A DNA stretch of 64,000 bases from Wenzhouxiangella sp. AB-CW3 (lineage in GTDB: Bacteria; Pseudomonadota; Gammaproteobacteria; Xanthomonadales; Wenzhouxiangellaceae), in assembly GCF_014725735.1 (NCBI RefSeq), contig NZ_CP061368.1:2991225-3055224 (forward strand). Direction: 5' to 3'. The position numbers and the translations under genes were made by a program. The notes below the pieces were generated by a model that was not told the origin of the DNA, made no database searches, and saw only the letters and a list, made by a program, of their open reading frames with translations. This document shows, piece by piece, positions 20,744-30,347 of the stretch (the stretch's first letter is position 1; each line of letters begins with the position of its first letter).

Positions 20744-21343
20744 ATGACCGAACCCGCCACCCGCGACGCCGAACAAACCCGCGCCCGCATACTCCAGGCG
20801 GCCTTCGAGCTGTTTGTCGACCAGGGTTTTGCGGCGGTGACCATGCGCGAGCTGGCCGAGCGATCGGGCGTGACCAAGAGCCTGATCCATCACCATTTCG
20901 GCAACAAGGAAGCGTTGTGGGACGCGGTCAAGGAACTGGCCTTTTCGCGTTACTACGAGAGCCAGAAGCAGGAACTGGAGCAAGCCGGAGTGCCGGACGC
21001 CGATCTGCTCAGAAACGGCGTGGTGCGCTATTTCCGGTTTCTTGCCGACAACCCGCAGGTGGTGCGACTGTTTACCTGGGCGCACCTGGAAGGCGACTCG
21101 AGCTGCGTGCACATGGATGCCGAGCTCGTCGGTCTCGGGGCCGAGCGGGTGCGTCAAGCCCAGGAGGCCGGCCTGTTGCGCGACGACGTCAATCCCACGC
21201 ACGTGGTCACGACCTTCATCAACGCCTGCACGCAATGGTTCGCCACCTGCGAACACCATGCCGACTGGCCCGGCATGGGGAACGACGAGCAGTATCTCGA
21301 CGACTTTCTGAAAATCTTCATGCGCGGACTGCAACCGGACTAG
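20744..21343 (+). CDS. TetR-family transcriptional repressor of the efflux genes
   Basis: 199 residues. An N-terminal helix-turn-helix of the TetR type spans 32-53 (VTMRELAERSGVTKSLIHHHF, conserved YYHF-like end). The C-terminal helical ligand domain starts with KELAFSRYYESQ. The start 20744 is preferred over TTG 20708 because the latter lies inside the operator and would add residues before the normal beginning. The adaptor gene follows after 23 bp and the pump overlaps it, so regulator and pump form one operon. Typical ligands are the pump's own substrates, such as lipophilic cations or bile-type detergents; here the ligand is unknown. Confidence 0.92.
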   Translation: MTEPATRDAEQTRARILQAAFELFVDQGFAAVTMRELAERSGVTKSLIHHHFGNKEALWDAVKELAFSRYYESQKQELEQAGVPDADLLRNGVVRYFRFLADNPQVVRLFTWAHLEGDSSCVHMDAELVGLGAERVRQAQEAGLLRDDVNPTHVVTTFINACTQWFATCEHHADWPGMGNDEQYLDDFLKIFMRGLQPD

Positions 21344-21366
21344 GCGCCGGTCGGAGAGGATGACTC

Positions 21367-22503
21367 ATGAATACCCGGATCCCAATTTCGAATTCCCTTG
21401 CCCAGATAACTGACCGGCCGGCCAGTTTACGATGGCGATGGGCCTTCACGGCGGCTGTTTTCGTTTTCGCTCTTGCCCTCAGCGGATGCCAGCGCAATGC
21501 GGATCCGCAGCCACTGACCGATGAGCTGTCTCGCCAGCCGGTACGCACGGCAGCAGTGGAGTCCGCCGACGATGCCACCACGCTGCGCCTGCCTGGCGTG
21601 ACCCGGGCCATTCAGCGCGCCGAGCTGGCCTTTCTGCAGGGCGGACACCTGGCCGAGCGCCGCGTTCGCCGCGGCGAACAGGTCAGTGCCGGTGATGTGG
21701 TGGCGGTGCTGCACAATCCGGCGCTGATGCCCGGGGTCGAGTCGGCCCAGGCCAGGGTGCGCGAGATCGACCGCCAGATTGAACAACTGGAACGGGAGAC
21801 ACAGCGTCTGGAGCGGCTGCATGAGCGTGGCCTGGTGGCCACCGACGATCTGGACCGCACCCGTTCGCGCCGCGATGCGCTGAGCGAGTCCCGCCAGGCC
21901 GCCGCATCGGCCCTGGACGAGGCCCGCGACCAGCTCAAGGAAGGCAGTCTTCGAGCCCCGTTTTCGGGGCAGGTCGTCGCCCTTTTGGCCGAACCGGGCC
22001 AGCATGTGGCGGCCGGACAGCCCATCGTGTCGATGGTCTCAACCGATCGGCTGGAAGTGGCTGTCAATGTGCCGGCGCGGCTGGCCGGCATGTTGAGCGA
22101 AGGGCACCCGGTCACGGTGCAACAGGCCGACCAGGCCGCCACACTCACCGCCGAAATCACGGAAGTCGGTCCGGCGGGCGCCGGTCATCCGGCCGAGGTT
22201 ATCGTCAGTCTGCCGGCCGAACCGGCGCCGAACTGGCGCACGGGGTTGCCGGTACAGGTCACGATCACGTTCGATGGCGACACCCTGCTGAGCGTGCCGA
22301 TGGCTGCCGTCATCCGCCCGGCTTCCGGCTCACCGCGCGTGTTTCGCATCAACGGGGACACGGCCGAACGCATCGAAGTCATTCCGGGTTCGCTGCGCGA
22401 TGGTCGCGTAACGGTCAACGGCAGACTGGAGGCCGGCGATGAAGTCGTTGTTGCCGGTCACGGGCGCCTGCTTGACGGTGATCCGGTTCGGGTACTGCCA
22501 TGA
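21367..22503 (+). CDS. RND periplasmic adaptor lipoprotein (second system)
   Basis: 378 residues with a lipobox ALSGC (Cys41) after an unusually long 25-residue N-region. The coiled hairpin (about 125-190: IDRQIEQLERETQRLERLHERG) and flanking lipoyl halves are clear, followed by a beta-barrel domain. ATG 21367 has a strong GGAGAGGA 5 bp upstream, so translation from there is likely. No nearer ATG, GTG or TTG is in frame before the hydrophobic stretch. TetR operator 2 lies within codons 14-21. It overlaps the pump gene by 4 bp (ATGA). Confidence 0.9.
   Translation: MNTRIPISNSLAQITDRPASLRWRWAFTAAVFVFALALSGCQRNADPQPLTDELSRQPVRTAAVESADDATTLRLPGVTRAIQRAELAFLQGGHLAERRVRRGEQVSAGDVVAVLHNPALMPGVESAQARVREIDRQIEQLERETQRLERLHERGLVATDDLDRTRSRRDALSESRQAAASALDEARDQLKEGSLRAPFSGQVVALLAEPGQHVAAGQPIVSMVSTDRLEVAVNVPARLAGMLSEGHPVTVQQADQAATLTAEITEVGPAGAGHPAEVIVSLPAEPAPNWRTGLPVQVTITFDGDTLLSVPMAAVIRPASGSPRVFRINGDTAERIEVIPGSLRDGRVTVNGRLEAGDEVVVAGHGRLLDGDPVRVLP
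21408..21427. promoter_or_regulatory. TetR operator, site 2, inside the adaptor coding region
   Basis: AACTGACCGGCCGGCCAGTT, palindromic at 18 of 20 positions (one mismatched base pair), matches site 1 at 18 of 20. Because it is intragenic, it may act as a roadblock, enable a loop with site 1 about 700 bp away, or mark an internal promoter. Confidence 0.7.
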
Positions 22504-25500
22504 ACCTGATTGTCTCGGCTTTCGAACGCAAGCGCCTGGTCCTGGCGGCTGTCGGCCTGCTGTCGGTCATCGGCCTGGCCGCCTGGCTGGGCATGGACCG
22601 CCAGGAAGATCCATTCTTTCCCTACCGCTACGGTCACGTACTGGTTCATTGGCCCGGCGCCGAAGCCGAACGCATGGAGCGCCTGGTGCTCAACGTGCTC
22701 GAAGAAGAGGTTGCCTCGGTCGACGAAATCAACGAGATCAACGGAACAGCACGGCTCGGCTTTGCCCACGTGATAGTCGGCATGGAGCAGCACGTCTATG
22801 ACACCGACACGGTCTGGGACCGGATTCGCGTGGCCGTGGACGAGGCGGCACGCCGTTTTCCCGATGGCGTGACCGACATCGAGATCCGAGACCGAACCAT
22901 GGATACCCACGGCGTGGTGCTGGCCGTGACCGGCAGCGATGACCTGCTCGAACTCCTCGAGGCGGCCCGACAGCTCAGACGCGACCTGTTCCGGGTGCCG
23001 GGCATCGGCCGCATCGACCTGCTGGGCGATCCCGGCGAGCAGTTGCTGGTCACCCTGGATGATGCACGTGCAGCCGAACTGGGCCTGACCCACGATCAGG
23101 TGGCCGCACAACTGGCCGAACGAAACCTCGTCGCCCCCGGCGGCACGCTGGCCGCCGGGGATCGCTACCTGGTCCTGCGTCCACTGACCGACTTCGATGC
23201 GGTCGAGCAACTGGCCGACACCCCCATCGCCACAGCCAATGGCGACCAGGTCCGGCTCGGTTCGTTCACCGACATTCGCCTCGGCCCCAGCGAACCGGCC
23301 GCCCCGCGCGTGTGGCATGACGGTCGCCCGGCAGTCACCCTGGGCATCGTCATACCGGAAAGCCGCACCAACGCAGTGCGATTCGGACAGCAACTGCGAG
23401 AACACCTTGACGATTTCAGACCCGGCTACGAACCACTGCAGATCGAAGAAATGTTCTACCAGCCGCAGTGGGTGGAAAAACGCATTGCCGAGCTGGGCCG
23501 GTCGCTGCTGATCGGGGTGATCATCGTGGCCAGCCTGTTGCTGGCCGCCATGGGCCTGAGACTGGGCCTGGTCGTGGCCGGATTGCTACCGCTGGTCACC
23601 ATGAGCGCGCTGGCCATCTACGCCATCGGTGGCGGCGTACTGCACCAGATGGCCATTGCCGGCATGGTCATTGCTCTGGGCATGCTGGTCGACAATGCCA
23701 TTGTCATGGTCGAGAACCTGCAGTGGCACCTGGACCGCGGCAAACAACGCGCCCAGGCCGCACAGGCTGCGGTGCGTGAACTGGCCGGTCCGCTGGCCGC
23801 AGCAACGGGCACCACGCTGGCCGCCTTCACCCCGCTTCTGCTCGCCTCTGGCGATACCGCCGACTTTACCCGGGCCATTCCCATCATGGTCATGCTGACC
23901 CTGGCCACCAGCTACCTGTATGCGATATTCGTGACGCCGACCCTGGCCGCCCCGCTGCTCAAACCCGGAGCCGGGCAGCATTCGGCGCGGATCGAGACCG
24001 TCGGCCGGCGGCTCGGCCATCTGGCCGTGGTCCGGCCGGTGCCGATACTCATCGCCGCGATCGCCATCGTTGGCATTGCCGTCGCAATGAGCGGTCTGAT
24101 GCAACGCGACTTTTTCCCCAGCACCGATCGCAACGAATTCATCATCGACCTGAGCTTCAGTGAAGGCACTCGCGTCGAGGCCACCGCACTGAAGGGCAAT
24201 GAACTGGCCACGCTGATACGAGACCTCGAGGGCGTCGAAGCCGTGCATGTGTTCGCCGGATTCGGAGGCCCCCGCTTCTACTACAACCTGATCGACACAC
24301 CGAACTCTCCGCACCTGGCTCGCCTGGTCGTGATCACCGACGACGAGTCACGCATCGCCGGGCTGCTGCGCTGGACCCGACGGCACGCATCGGAACTGGC
24401 GCCGGAAGCCCAGATCGTGGCCCGCCGTCTGGGCCAGGGCCCACCGATCGACGCACCCATCGAGGTGCGTCTATTCGGAGACGATCTCGGCAAGCTGGCA
24501 ACCGCCAGCGAACAGGTTATGACCGCCGTTCGCAACACGCCCGGCGCGGTCGATGTTCGCCACAGGTTGGGCGAAGGCATTCCCACGCTGTCGTTTGAAA
24601 TCGACGATTCCGAGGCGGCTCGCCACGGCATCAGCCGACGCCAGATTGCCGATACCCTGGCAGGGGCTTCGATGGGTCGAGAATTTTCGACCTGGCGAGC
24701 CGGACGCGAACCCGTGCCCATGCGCCTGCGCAGCCCCGAGGGCGAACAACTGCCGCTGCCGGCACTCGACGGCCTGCAAGTCGAAGGCAACAACGGCAAC
24801 GTGCCGCTGGCGCAACTGGTCCGCACCCGCCTGAGCCTGGAACCGGCCGTAATCGAGCATCGCGACCTGCAACGCAAGACCGCGGTGCTGGCCGAAACCG
24901 CCGAAGGTGTGACCTACGGTCAGGTCATCGACCGCCTGATGCGGCAACTCGATGAACTGTCTCTGCCCGATGACGTGCGCATCGAACTCGGCGGGGCCGC
25001 CGCCGAAGCCGACACCGCCAATACCGCGCTGTTTTCCACGCTACCGATCGGGGTATTGCTGCTGCTGGTGTTTCTGCTGTGGCAATTCAATTCCTTCCGG
25101 CTGGTTTCGCTGGTGCTGCTGACTGTCCCCCTGGCGGCCGCCGGCGTCATCCCCGGCCTGATTCTGGCCGGTCAACCCTTCAGCTTTACCGCCACGCTGG
25201 GCGTGGTGGCCCTGATCGGCATCGTGGTCAACAACGCCATCGTGCTGCTGGATGTCATCGGTCGGCACCGTGCACAGGGCCTGACCATGGACCAGGCCAT
25301 CAGCCACGCCGTGGGGCGACGCATCCGGCCCATCCTGCTGACCACCGCCACCACCGTCGCCGGCCTGCTGCCCCTGACCTTCACCCAGTCCACGCTCTGG
25401 CCACCCCTGGCCTGGGCCATCATCTCCGGCCTGCTGGCCGCCACCGTGCTGACCCTGCTGGTCATCCCGGCCGCCTACCGACTGCTGATGAAAGGGTCCG

Positions 25501-25520
25501 TGCCCGGAGCGCGCCTCTGA
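22500..25520 (+). CDS. RND efflux permease (second system)
   Basis: 1006 residues, complete RND plan: helix 1 at 15-32, large periplasmic loop, TM2-6, second half starting near 510. The intramembrane block reads ALGMLVDNAIVMVENLQWH, again Asp-Asn. It differs enough from the pump at 16220 that this is not a recent duplicate, and it belongs to the shorter adaptor/pump branch often annotated as AcrB/AcrD/AcrF-like. The start codon overlaps the adaptor stop. The substrate is unknown. No outer channel is encoded. Confidence 0.92.
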   Translation: MNLIVSAFERKRLVLAAVGLLSVIGLAAWLGMDRQEDPFFPYRYGHVLVHWPGAEAERMERLVLNVLEEEVASVDEINEINGTARLGFAHVIVGMEQHVYDTDTVWDRIRVAVDEAARRFPDGVTDIEIRDRTMDTHGVVLAVTGSDDLLELLEAARQLRRDLFRVPGIGRIDLLGDPGEQLLVTLDDARAAELGLTHDQVAAQLAERNLVAPGGTLAAGDRYLVLRPLTDFDAVEQLADTPIATANGDQVRLGSFTDIRLGPSEPAAPRVWHDGRPAVTLGIVIPESRTNAVRFGQQLREHLDDFRPGYEPLQIEEMFYQPQWVEKRIAELGRSLLIGVIIVASLLLAAMGLRLGLVVAGLLPLVTMSALAIYAIGGGVLHQMAIAGMVIALGMLVDNAIVMVENLQWHLDRGKQRAQAAQAAVRELAGPLAAATGTTLAAFTPLLLASGDTADFTRAIPIMVMLTLATSYLYAIFVTPTLAAPLLKPGAGQHSARIETVGRRLGHLAVVRPVPILIAAIAIVGIAVAMSGLMQRDFFPSTDRNEFIIDLSFSEGTRVEATALKGNELATLIRDLEGVEAVHVFAGFGGPRFYYNLIDTPNSPHLARLVVITDDESRIAGLLRWTRRHASELAPEAQIVARRLGQGPPIDAPIEVRLFGDDLGKLATASEQVMTAVRNTPGAVDVRHRLGEGIPTLSFEIDDSEAARHGISRRQIADTLAGASMGREFSTWRAGREPVPMRLRSPEGEQLPLPALDGLQVEGNNGNVPLAQLVRTRLSLEPAVIEHRDLQRKTAVLAETAEGVTYGQVIDRLMRQLDELSLPDDVRIELGGAAAEADTANTALFSTLPIGVLLLLVFLLWQFNSFRLVSLVLLTVPLAAAGVIPGLILAGQPFSFTATLGVVALIGIVVNNAIVLLDVIGRHRAQGLTMDQAISHAVGRRIRPILLTTATTVAGLLPLTFTQSTLWPPLAWAIISGLLAATVLTLLVIPAAYRLLMKGSVPGARL

Positions 25521-25533
25521 TCAAAGTCATCAC

Positions 25534-25551
25534 CTGTCATCGGGCAGTCAT
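25534..25551 (+). promoter_or_regulatory. Candidate Pho box (PhoB site) upstream of ppk1
   Basis: CTGTCAT-CGGG-CAGTCAT: two 7-bp direct repeats with 4-bp spacing, as in the PhoB consensus, 10 bp before a TAGCGT hexamer that could be the -10. Regulation of ppk by phosphate starvation is known in several gammaproteobacteria. Seen by eye only. Confidence 0.5.
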
Positions 25552-25596
25552 CAAAGTGCAATAGCGTGAGGTTTTGCATTACAAAGCCAGACCATC

Positions 25597-27723
25597 ATGT
25601 CGCGTTCTTCACGCTCTATTATTATGGGACAGCCCACTGGCGACCCGACCAGCTGGGAGCAGGATGACCTGCACGACTCACGCCTGCTGTTCAACCGGGA
25701 AATCAGCCTGCTCACCTTCACCCGGCGTGTGCTGGAGCTGGCCCGCGACGAACAGATTCCGCTGCTCGAGCGCCTGCGATTCCTGTGCATCTCCTGCACC
25801 AATCTCGATGAGTTTTTTGAAGTGCGCGTGGCCTCAATCCGACAGCGCATGCAGTACGGCGCCACTCAGCCCGGACCCGACGGGCTGACACCGCAGGACA
25901 CGCTCGCCGCCATCCGCAAGACCGTACTGGAATTGATCGAGACCCAGTACCGGGTCCTCAACAAGGAACTGATGCCAGCACTGGCCGACCAGGGCATTCA
26001 CGTGGTCCGCCGCGATGAATGGACCAAGCGTCAGAACCGCTGGCTGCACCATCACTTTCGCCGCCAGATCATGCCGGTACTCAGTCCACTGGGACTGGAC
26101 CCCGCGCATCCATTCCCGCGCATCCTCAACAAGAGCCTCAATTTCGCCGTCACCCTGGAAGGGCGCGATGCATTCGGGCGCGACTGCGGCATCGCCCTGG
26201 TGCGTGCACCGCGTTCACTTCCCCGCATCATCCGTATCCCGCGCAGCTACTCCCGCGGGCCCAATGACTTCGTGTTTCTTTCATCCATCATCCACGCCTT
26301 CATCGACGAACTGTTTCCCGGCATGAAAGTTCGCGGCTGCTATCAGTTCCGCGTGACCCGCAACAGCGAACTGTTCGTCGACGAAGAAGAAGTCGAGGAC
26401 CTCGCCAGGGCACTTGAAGGACAACTGTTCGGACGCGGCTTTGCCGAGGCAGTCAGGCTGGAAGTGGCAGACAACTGTCCGGCGGCCACGCTCGAGTACC
26501 TGATGAAACACTTCGACCTGGGGGAGTCCGATACCTATGCCTGCGACGGCCCGGTGAACCTCAACCGAATGATTGCCGTGTGCGATCTGACCGAAAGGCC
26601 GGAACTGAAATACCCGCCCTTTCAGCCACGCACTCCGCCTCAGCTTGAGCGTCATGACCTGTTCACGTCCATTCGGCGACGGGACTGGGTGTTGCACCAC
26701 CCCTATGACAGCTTTCAGCCAGTACTGGACCTGGTTCATCACGCCACATCCGACCCCCAGGTACTGGCCATCAAGCAAACCCTGTATCGGACCGGCACAG
26801 ACTCACCGCTGGTTGCCCTGCTGATCGAGGCTGCGCGCGCCGGCAAGGATGTCACCGTCATCGTCGAGCTGCGCGCCCGTTTCGATGAGGAAGCCAACAT
26901 CTCCCTGGCCACGCGTCTCCAGGAAGCCGGCGTACAGGTTGTCTATGGAGTCGTCGGGCACAAGGCCCACGCCAAGATGATGTTGATCGTGCGCCGCGAG
27001 GGCAATCAGCTTCGACGCTACGCCCATTTGGGCACGGGCAACTATCATCATGGCACCGCCAGGGCGTACACTGACTGGAGTCTGATTACGGCAAACAGCG
27101 AAGTCTGTCAGGATGTCCATCGCGTGTTTCAGCAAATGACCGGACTGGGCAAGGTGCAGGCGCTCAAGCACATCGTCCAGTCTCCGTTTGCCCTGCATGA
27201 TTTCCTGCTCAAACGCATCGAGCGCGAGGCCAGGAATGCCCGCGAGGGCAAGCCGGCCCTGATCGCGGCAAAAATGAATTCACTGACAGAGCGCAACATC
27301 ATCCGTGCCCTGTACCGTGCCTCGCGCGCCGGCGTGACAGTGCGGCTGGTCGTGCGTGGCATCTGCTGTCTGCGGCCGGGCGTGTCCGGCCTGTCGGAAA
27401 CCATTCGGGTCCGTTCCATCCTCGGCCGCTTCCTGGAACATAGCCGCATCTTTCACTTTGCCAACGACGGCGCTCCGGAAACCTTTGCTGCCAGCGCCGA
27501 CTGGATGGAGCGCAATCTATTCCAGCGCGTGGAAACCTGCTTTCCGATTCTTGACGCCGAAGCGGCGGAGCGAGTGCGGGCCGAAAGCATCGACCTGGCC
27601 TTCGATGACCGCGTCGTGGCCTTGGAACTGCAACCCGACGGGACCTATCACCGTGTGGGCCCGAAGAAGAAATCAGCCGAGGATGCGCAGGAGCTCCTGA
27701 TCAGGAAAATCTGCCATGCCTGA
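25597..27723 (+). CDS. ppk1: Polyphosphate kinase 1
   Basis: 708 residues, family length about 690. Reversibly polymerises the ATP gamma-phosphate into inorganic polyphosphate. All four domains are visible: the N domain with NREISLLTFTRRVLELA and NLDEFFEVRVASIRQ, a head domain, and C1/C2 phospholipase-D-like domains. GHKAHAKM contains the expected phosphohistidine (His458), followed by GTGNYHHGTARAYTDWSLIT and a late TVRLVVRGICCLRPGV. ATG 25597 has a poor ribosome site; ATG 25624 (MGQPTG) is an alternative closer to the E. coli start. It overlaps ppx by 8 bp. Confidence 0.96.
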   Translation: MSRSSRSIIMGQPTGDPTSWEQDDLHDSRLLFNREISLLTFTRRVLELARDEQIPLLERLRFLCISCTNLDEFFEVRVASIRQRMQYGATQPGPDGLTPQDTLAAIRKTVLELIETQYRVLNKELMPALADQGIHVVRRDEWTKRQNRWLHHHFRRQIMPVLSPLGLDPAHPFPRILNKSLNFAVTLEGRDAFGRDCGIALVRAPRSLPRIIRIPRSYSRGPNDFVFLSSIIHAFIDELFPGMKVRGCYQFRVTRNSELFVDEEEVEDLARALEGQLFGRGFAEAVRLEVADNCPAATLEYLMKHFDLGESDTYACDGPVNLNRMIAVCDLTERPELKYPPFQPRTPPQLERHDLFTSIRRRDWVLHHPYDSFQPVLDLVHHATSDPQVLAIKQTLYRTGTDSPLVALLIEAARAGKDVTVIVELRARFDEEANISLATRLQEAGVQVVYGVVGHKAHAKMMLIVRREGNQLRRYAHLGTGNYHHGTARAYTDWSLITANSEVCQDVHRVFQQMTGLGKVQALKHIVQSPFALHDFLLKRIEREARNAREGKPALIAAKMNSLTERNIIRALYRASRAGVTVRLVVRGICCLRPGVSGLSETIRVRSILGRFLEHSRIFHFANDGAPETFAASADWMERNLFQRVETCFPILDAEAAERVRAESIDLAFDDRVVALELQPDGTYHRVGPKKKSAEDAQELLIRKICHA

Positions 27724-29245
27724 TCCCGGACTGTTCGCCGCCATCGACCTGGGCAGCAACAGCTTTCACATGCTGGTAGCGCGTCGTGAACATGGCGAAC
27801 TGCGTGTCATCGATCGTCTCAAGGACATGATCCGCCTGGCCGGTGGCGTTGACGACCAGGGTCACCTCAATGCCGAAACGCATCACAAGGCGCTGGCCAG
27901 CCTGGCGCGCTTCGGGCAGCGGATCGCAGACATTCCCAGACACCAGGTCCGGGCCGTGGGCACGCAGGCCTTCCGCCAGCTCGACAACCTGCATGGTTTT
28001 CTCGTGGTCGCCGAAACCGCACTGGGATGTCCGATCGATATCATCAGCGGTCGCGAGGAAGCACGGCTGGTGTACCTGGGCGTCTGTCAGGCCACACCCG
28101 ACCCCGGCCGCCGCCTGGTGATCGATATCGGCGGTGGATCCACCGAGCTGGTCATCGGAGAAGGTCCAGAGCCATTGGCTGCCGAAAGCATTCCCTTCGG
28201 TTGCGTGGGGATGATGCAACACCTGTTTGCCGACGGGCGACTGACCCGAAAACGCTGGAAGCAGGCAAGGCAACTCGTGCAGACCGAACTGCTCGATATC
28301 GAGAAGACATATCGCGAGCTGGGCTGGCAACAGGCAATCGGCAGTTCCGGCACGCTGCGGGCACTGGAATCAATGAGTGCAAGTCAGTCCGGCGAGGCTA
28401 GCAGATCTTTCGCTCAGTCGGATATCGAACAGCTTCGAGAATTGATACTGAAAGCCGGACATGTCGATGCGCTGGACCTGCCAGGCCTGTCGGTGCGGCG
28501 GCGTCCGGTCATCGCCGGTGGCATGGTCATCATCGAGGCCATCATGCAGCACTTCGATATCGAGTCACTGGCGATCTCGCCCCATGCACTGCGCGAAGGC
28601 GTGCTGCATGACCTGCTCGGCCGCCTGTCGGAACAGGACCCTCGACTGCGCTCGATTGAGGCCATGGCCCTGCGATACCAGTGCGACCGGGACCAGGCCG
28701 AGCGTGTGCGTGACTGGGCAATGCAGGCCGCCGAACAGATCACCGGCGACTCCGCCCTGCACCGGACCCAACTGGAATATCTCGACTGGTCGGCCCGGCT
28801 TCACGAACTGGGGCTGGCGATTGCCCATGATCGCCACCACCTGCATGGCGCCTACATCGTCAAGCATGCCGACCTGCCGGGCTTCAGTCACCAGGAGCAG
28901 CAGTTCATGGCCACGCTGATCGGCTGCCACCGTGGCAAGCTCGATCCTTCACTGATCGAACAACAAGCACCCCGACACCAGCAGGCTCTGCGCCTGCTGA
29001 TCGCCGCGCTCAGACTGGCGGTCACGGTTTGTCGCGCCCGGCGCGACGCCGATCTGCCGGATTTCGGGCTGGCACTCAATGATCGGACGCTGACGTTGCG
29101 CATGCCGTCCGGCTGGCTGGAATCCCATCCCCTGACGATGCAAGGTCTGCTTCAGGAGAAACGACAACTTGGCAAGTTGGGCTTCGATCTTGAGTTGCGC
29201 GACCTGCCCAAGCATCAGATGCCTACTGACCAAACTCAGACATAA
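27716..29245 (+). CDS. ppx: Exopolyphosphatase, Ppx/GppA family
   Basis: 509 residues (E. coli Ppx 513). Degrades polyphosphate from the ends; GppA paralogues also act on pppGpp. The ASKHA-fold phosphate loops are present: AAIDLGSNSFHMLV near the start, RAVGTQAFRQ, and VIDIGGGSTELVIGEG. The C-terminal half has an HD-like helical domain (LDWSARLHELGLAIAHDRHH). It overlaps ppk1 by 8 bp, the classical polyphosphate operon. Single copy here, so Ppx is preferred over GppA. Convergent with the next gene, with 17 bp between the stops. Confidence 0.93.
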   Translation: MPDPGLFAAIDLGSNSFHMLVARREHGELRVIDRLKDMIRLAGGVDDQGHLNAETHHKALASLARFGQRIADIPRHQVRAVGTQAFRQLDNLHGFLVVAETALGCPIDIISGREEARLVYLGVCQATPDPGRRLVIDIGGGSTELVIGEGPEPLAAESIPFGCVGMMQHLFADGRLTRKRWKQARQLVQTELLDIEKTYRELGWQQAIGSSGTLRALESMSASQSGEASRSFAQSDIEQLRELILKAGHVDALDLPGLSVRRRPVIAGGMVIIEAIMQHFDIESLAISPHALREGVLHDLLGRLSEQDPRLRSIEAMALRYQCDRDQAERVRDWAMQAAEQITGDSALHRTQLEYLDWSARLHELGLAIAHDRHHLHGAYIVKHADLPGFSHQEQQFMATLIGCHRGKLDPSLIEQQAPRHQQALRLLIAALRLAVTVCRARRDADLPDFGLALNDRTLTLRMPSGWLESHPLTMQGLLQEKRQLGKLGFDLELRDLPKHQMPTDQTQT

Positions 29246-29262
29246 ACGTCCCCGAAGGAAAC

Positions 29263-30279
29263 CTACTGACCTCGCCGGTAAGAGACAAGCAGACTGACCA
29301 CCTGGTCGTAAAGTGCGGTAAACGCCATGTACTCCACCGGCGTAGTGGTCTGATAGATGGCATCGAGCAAATCGGTAGGCCGGTAACAGCCCGTATTGCG
29401 TGGCGGGCCCAGTGAACACTGCCGCAGAACCAGTGGGTGCTGCTCACCATGGCAGCCCCCGGCCTCCCGGCAGATCAACGCAGCCGCGGCCAGAAAGCTG
29501 GCGTCGAAGTAAAAATGGTAGCTACCCTCGTCTCCCGGAATCGGAGGTTCTATCAACTCGGCGCCACGCAAATACAGCTTCGACAACGCCGAGGCAACAA
29601 GACCCTCGTCCAGCACACTCAAGGCCTGATCCAGTTGTTCGATGATCTGTTCACGCGCCTGATCCTGGGCGCCGACACGGTGCAACTCCTCTATGTTCTC
29701 CCATTGCAGCTGCCATTGGGGTCGAATGCCCGGCGCCTCATGCTGCGCTGACTCATCAAGCAGAAGAAGCGACTCTTGCTCAAGATCAGCACCCACCTCA
29801 TCGATGAACTCGCGGCACAACTGGGAAAACACCGCCCGGGATTCCATTCCGGGCATCTTCTCTCGAATCCGGTCGAAATCCACTTCGCGCTCACCCGATG
29901 CCGGCCCCACTTCCTCGCACCACTGTTGCCACTGCGTCTTGTTGGCATACACCCGACGCTCACTCCAGCCGTAGATCAGCGCGGCCTCCCGCAATACATC
30001 CGCAATGGACTTCCCCTCCGAATACGGATCGGGTGCCGGTTGCTCCCGAACAACGCGCTGATCCGGTGAGACTGCTCTTCTCGCGGGAAAGCCATGCGAA
30101 TCATCAGAGGCCCTGGCAGGTGGCTCCTTGCCCCCATCATCCACACTCTCAGCGGCAAACGACTCATCCTCAAGCTGGACGCCATCCGACTCCTCCGCCG
30201 GCCCGTGCAGCCGCCACCACACCACTGCAATGACGACAAGAATCGCCACGGAAACGCCTGTAACCGGTCTCCAAGCCAT
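29263..30279 (-). CDS. Conserved-looking hypothetical protein with N-terminal membrane anchor
   Basis: 338 residues from ATG 30279, which has GGGGAG 6 bp upstream; an earlier start at 30303 lacks one. One hydrophobic helix at about 8-23 is followed by an acidic, low-complexity linker and a soluble, mostly helical domain. Four or more Cys lie near the C terminus (CREAGGCHGE, QCSLGPPRNTGCY), which suggests disulfides in the periplasm. No known motif is recognised. It stands alone between the polyphosphate operon and a hydrolase. Confidence 0.6.
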   Translation of the reverse strand: MAWRPVTGVSVAILVVIAVVWWRLHGPAEESDGVQLEDESFAAESVDDGGKEPPARASDDSHGFPARRAVSPDQRVVREQPAPDPYSEGKSIADVLREAALIYGWSERRVYANKTQWQQWCEEVGPASGEREVDFDRIREKMPGMESRAVFSQLCREFIDEVGADLEQESLLLLDESAQHEAPGIRPQWQLQWENIEELHRVGAQDQAREQIIEQLDQALSVLDEGLVASALSKLYLRGAELIEPPIPGDEGSYHFYFDASFLAAAALICREAGGCHGEQHPLVLRQCSLGPPRNTGCYRPTDLLDAIYQTTTPVEYMAFTALYDQVVSLLVSYRRGQ

Positions 30280-30347
30280 GCTTTCTCCCCGTGAGGTCAC
30301 CAATACACCCCCTCGATTCCTGCTACTGTTATTAACCCGGCAGGTTC

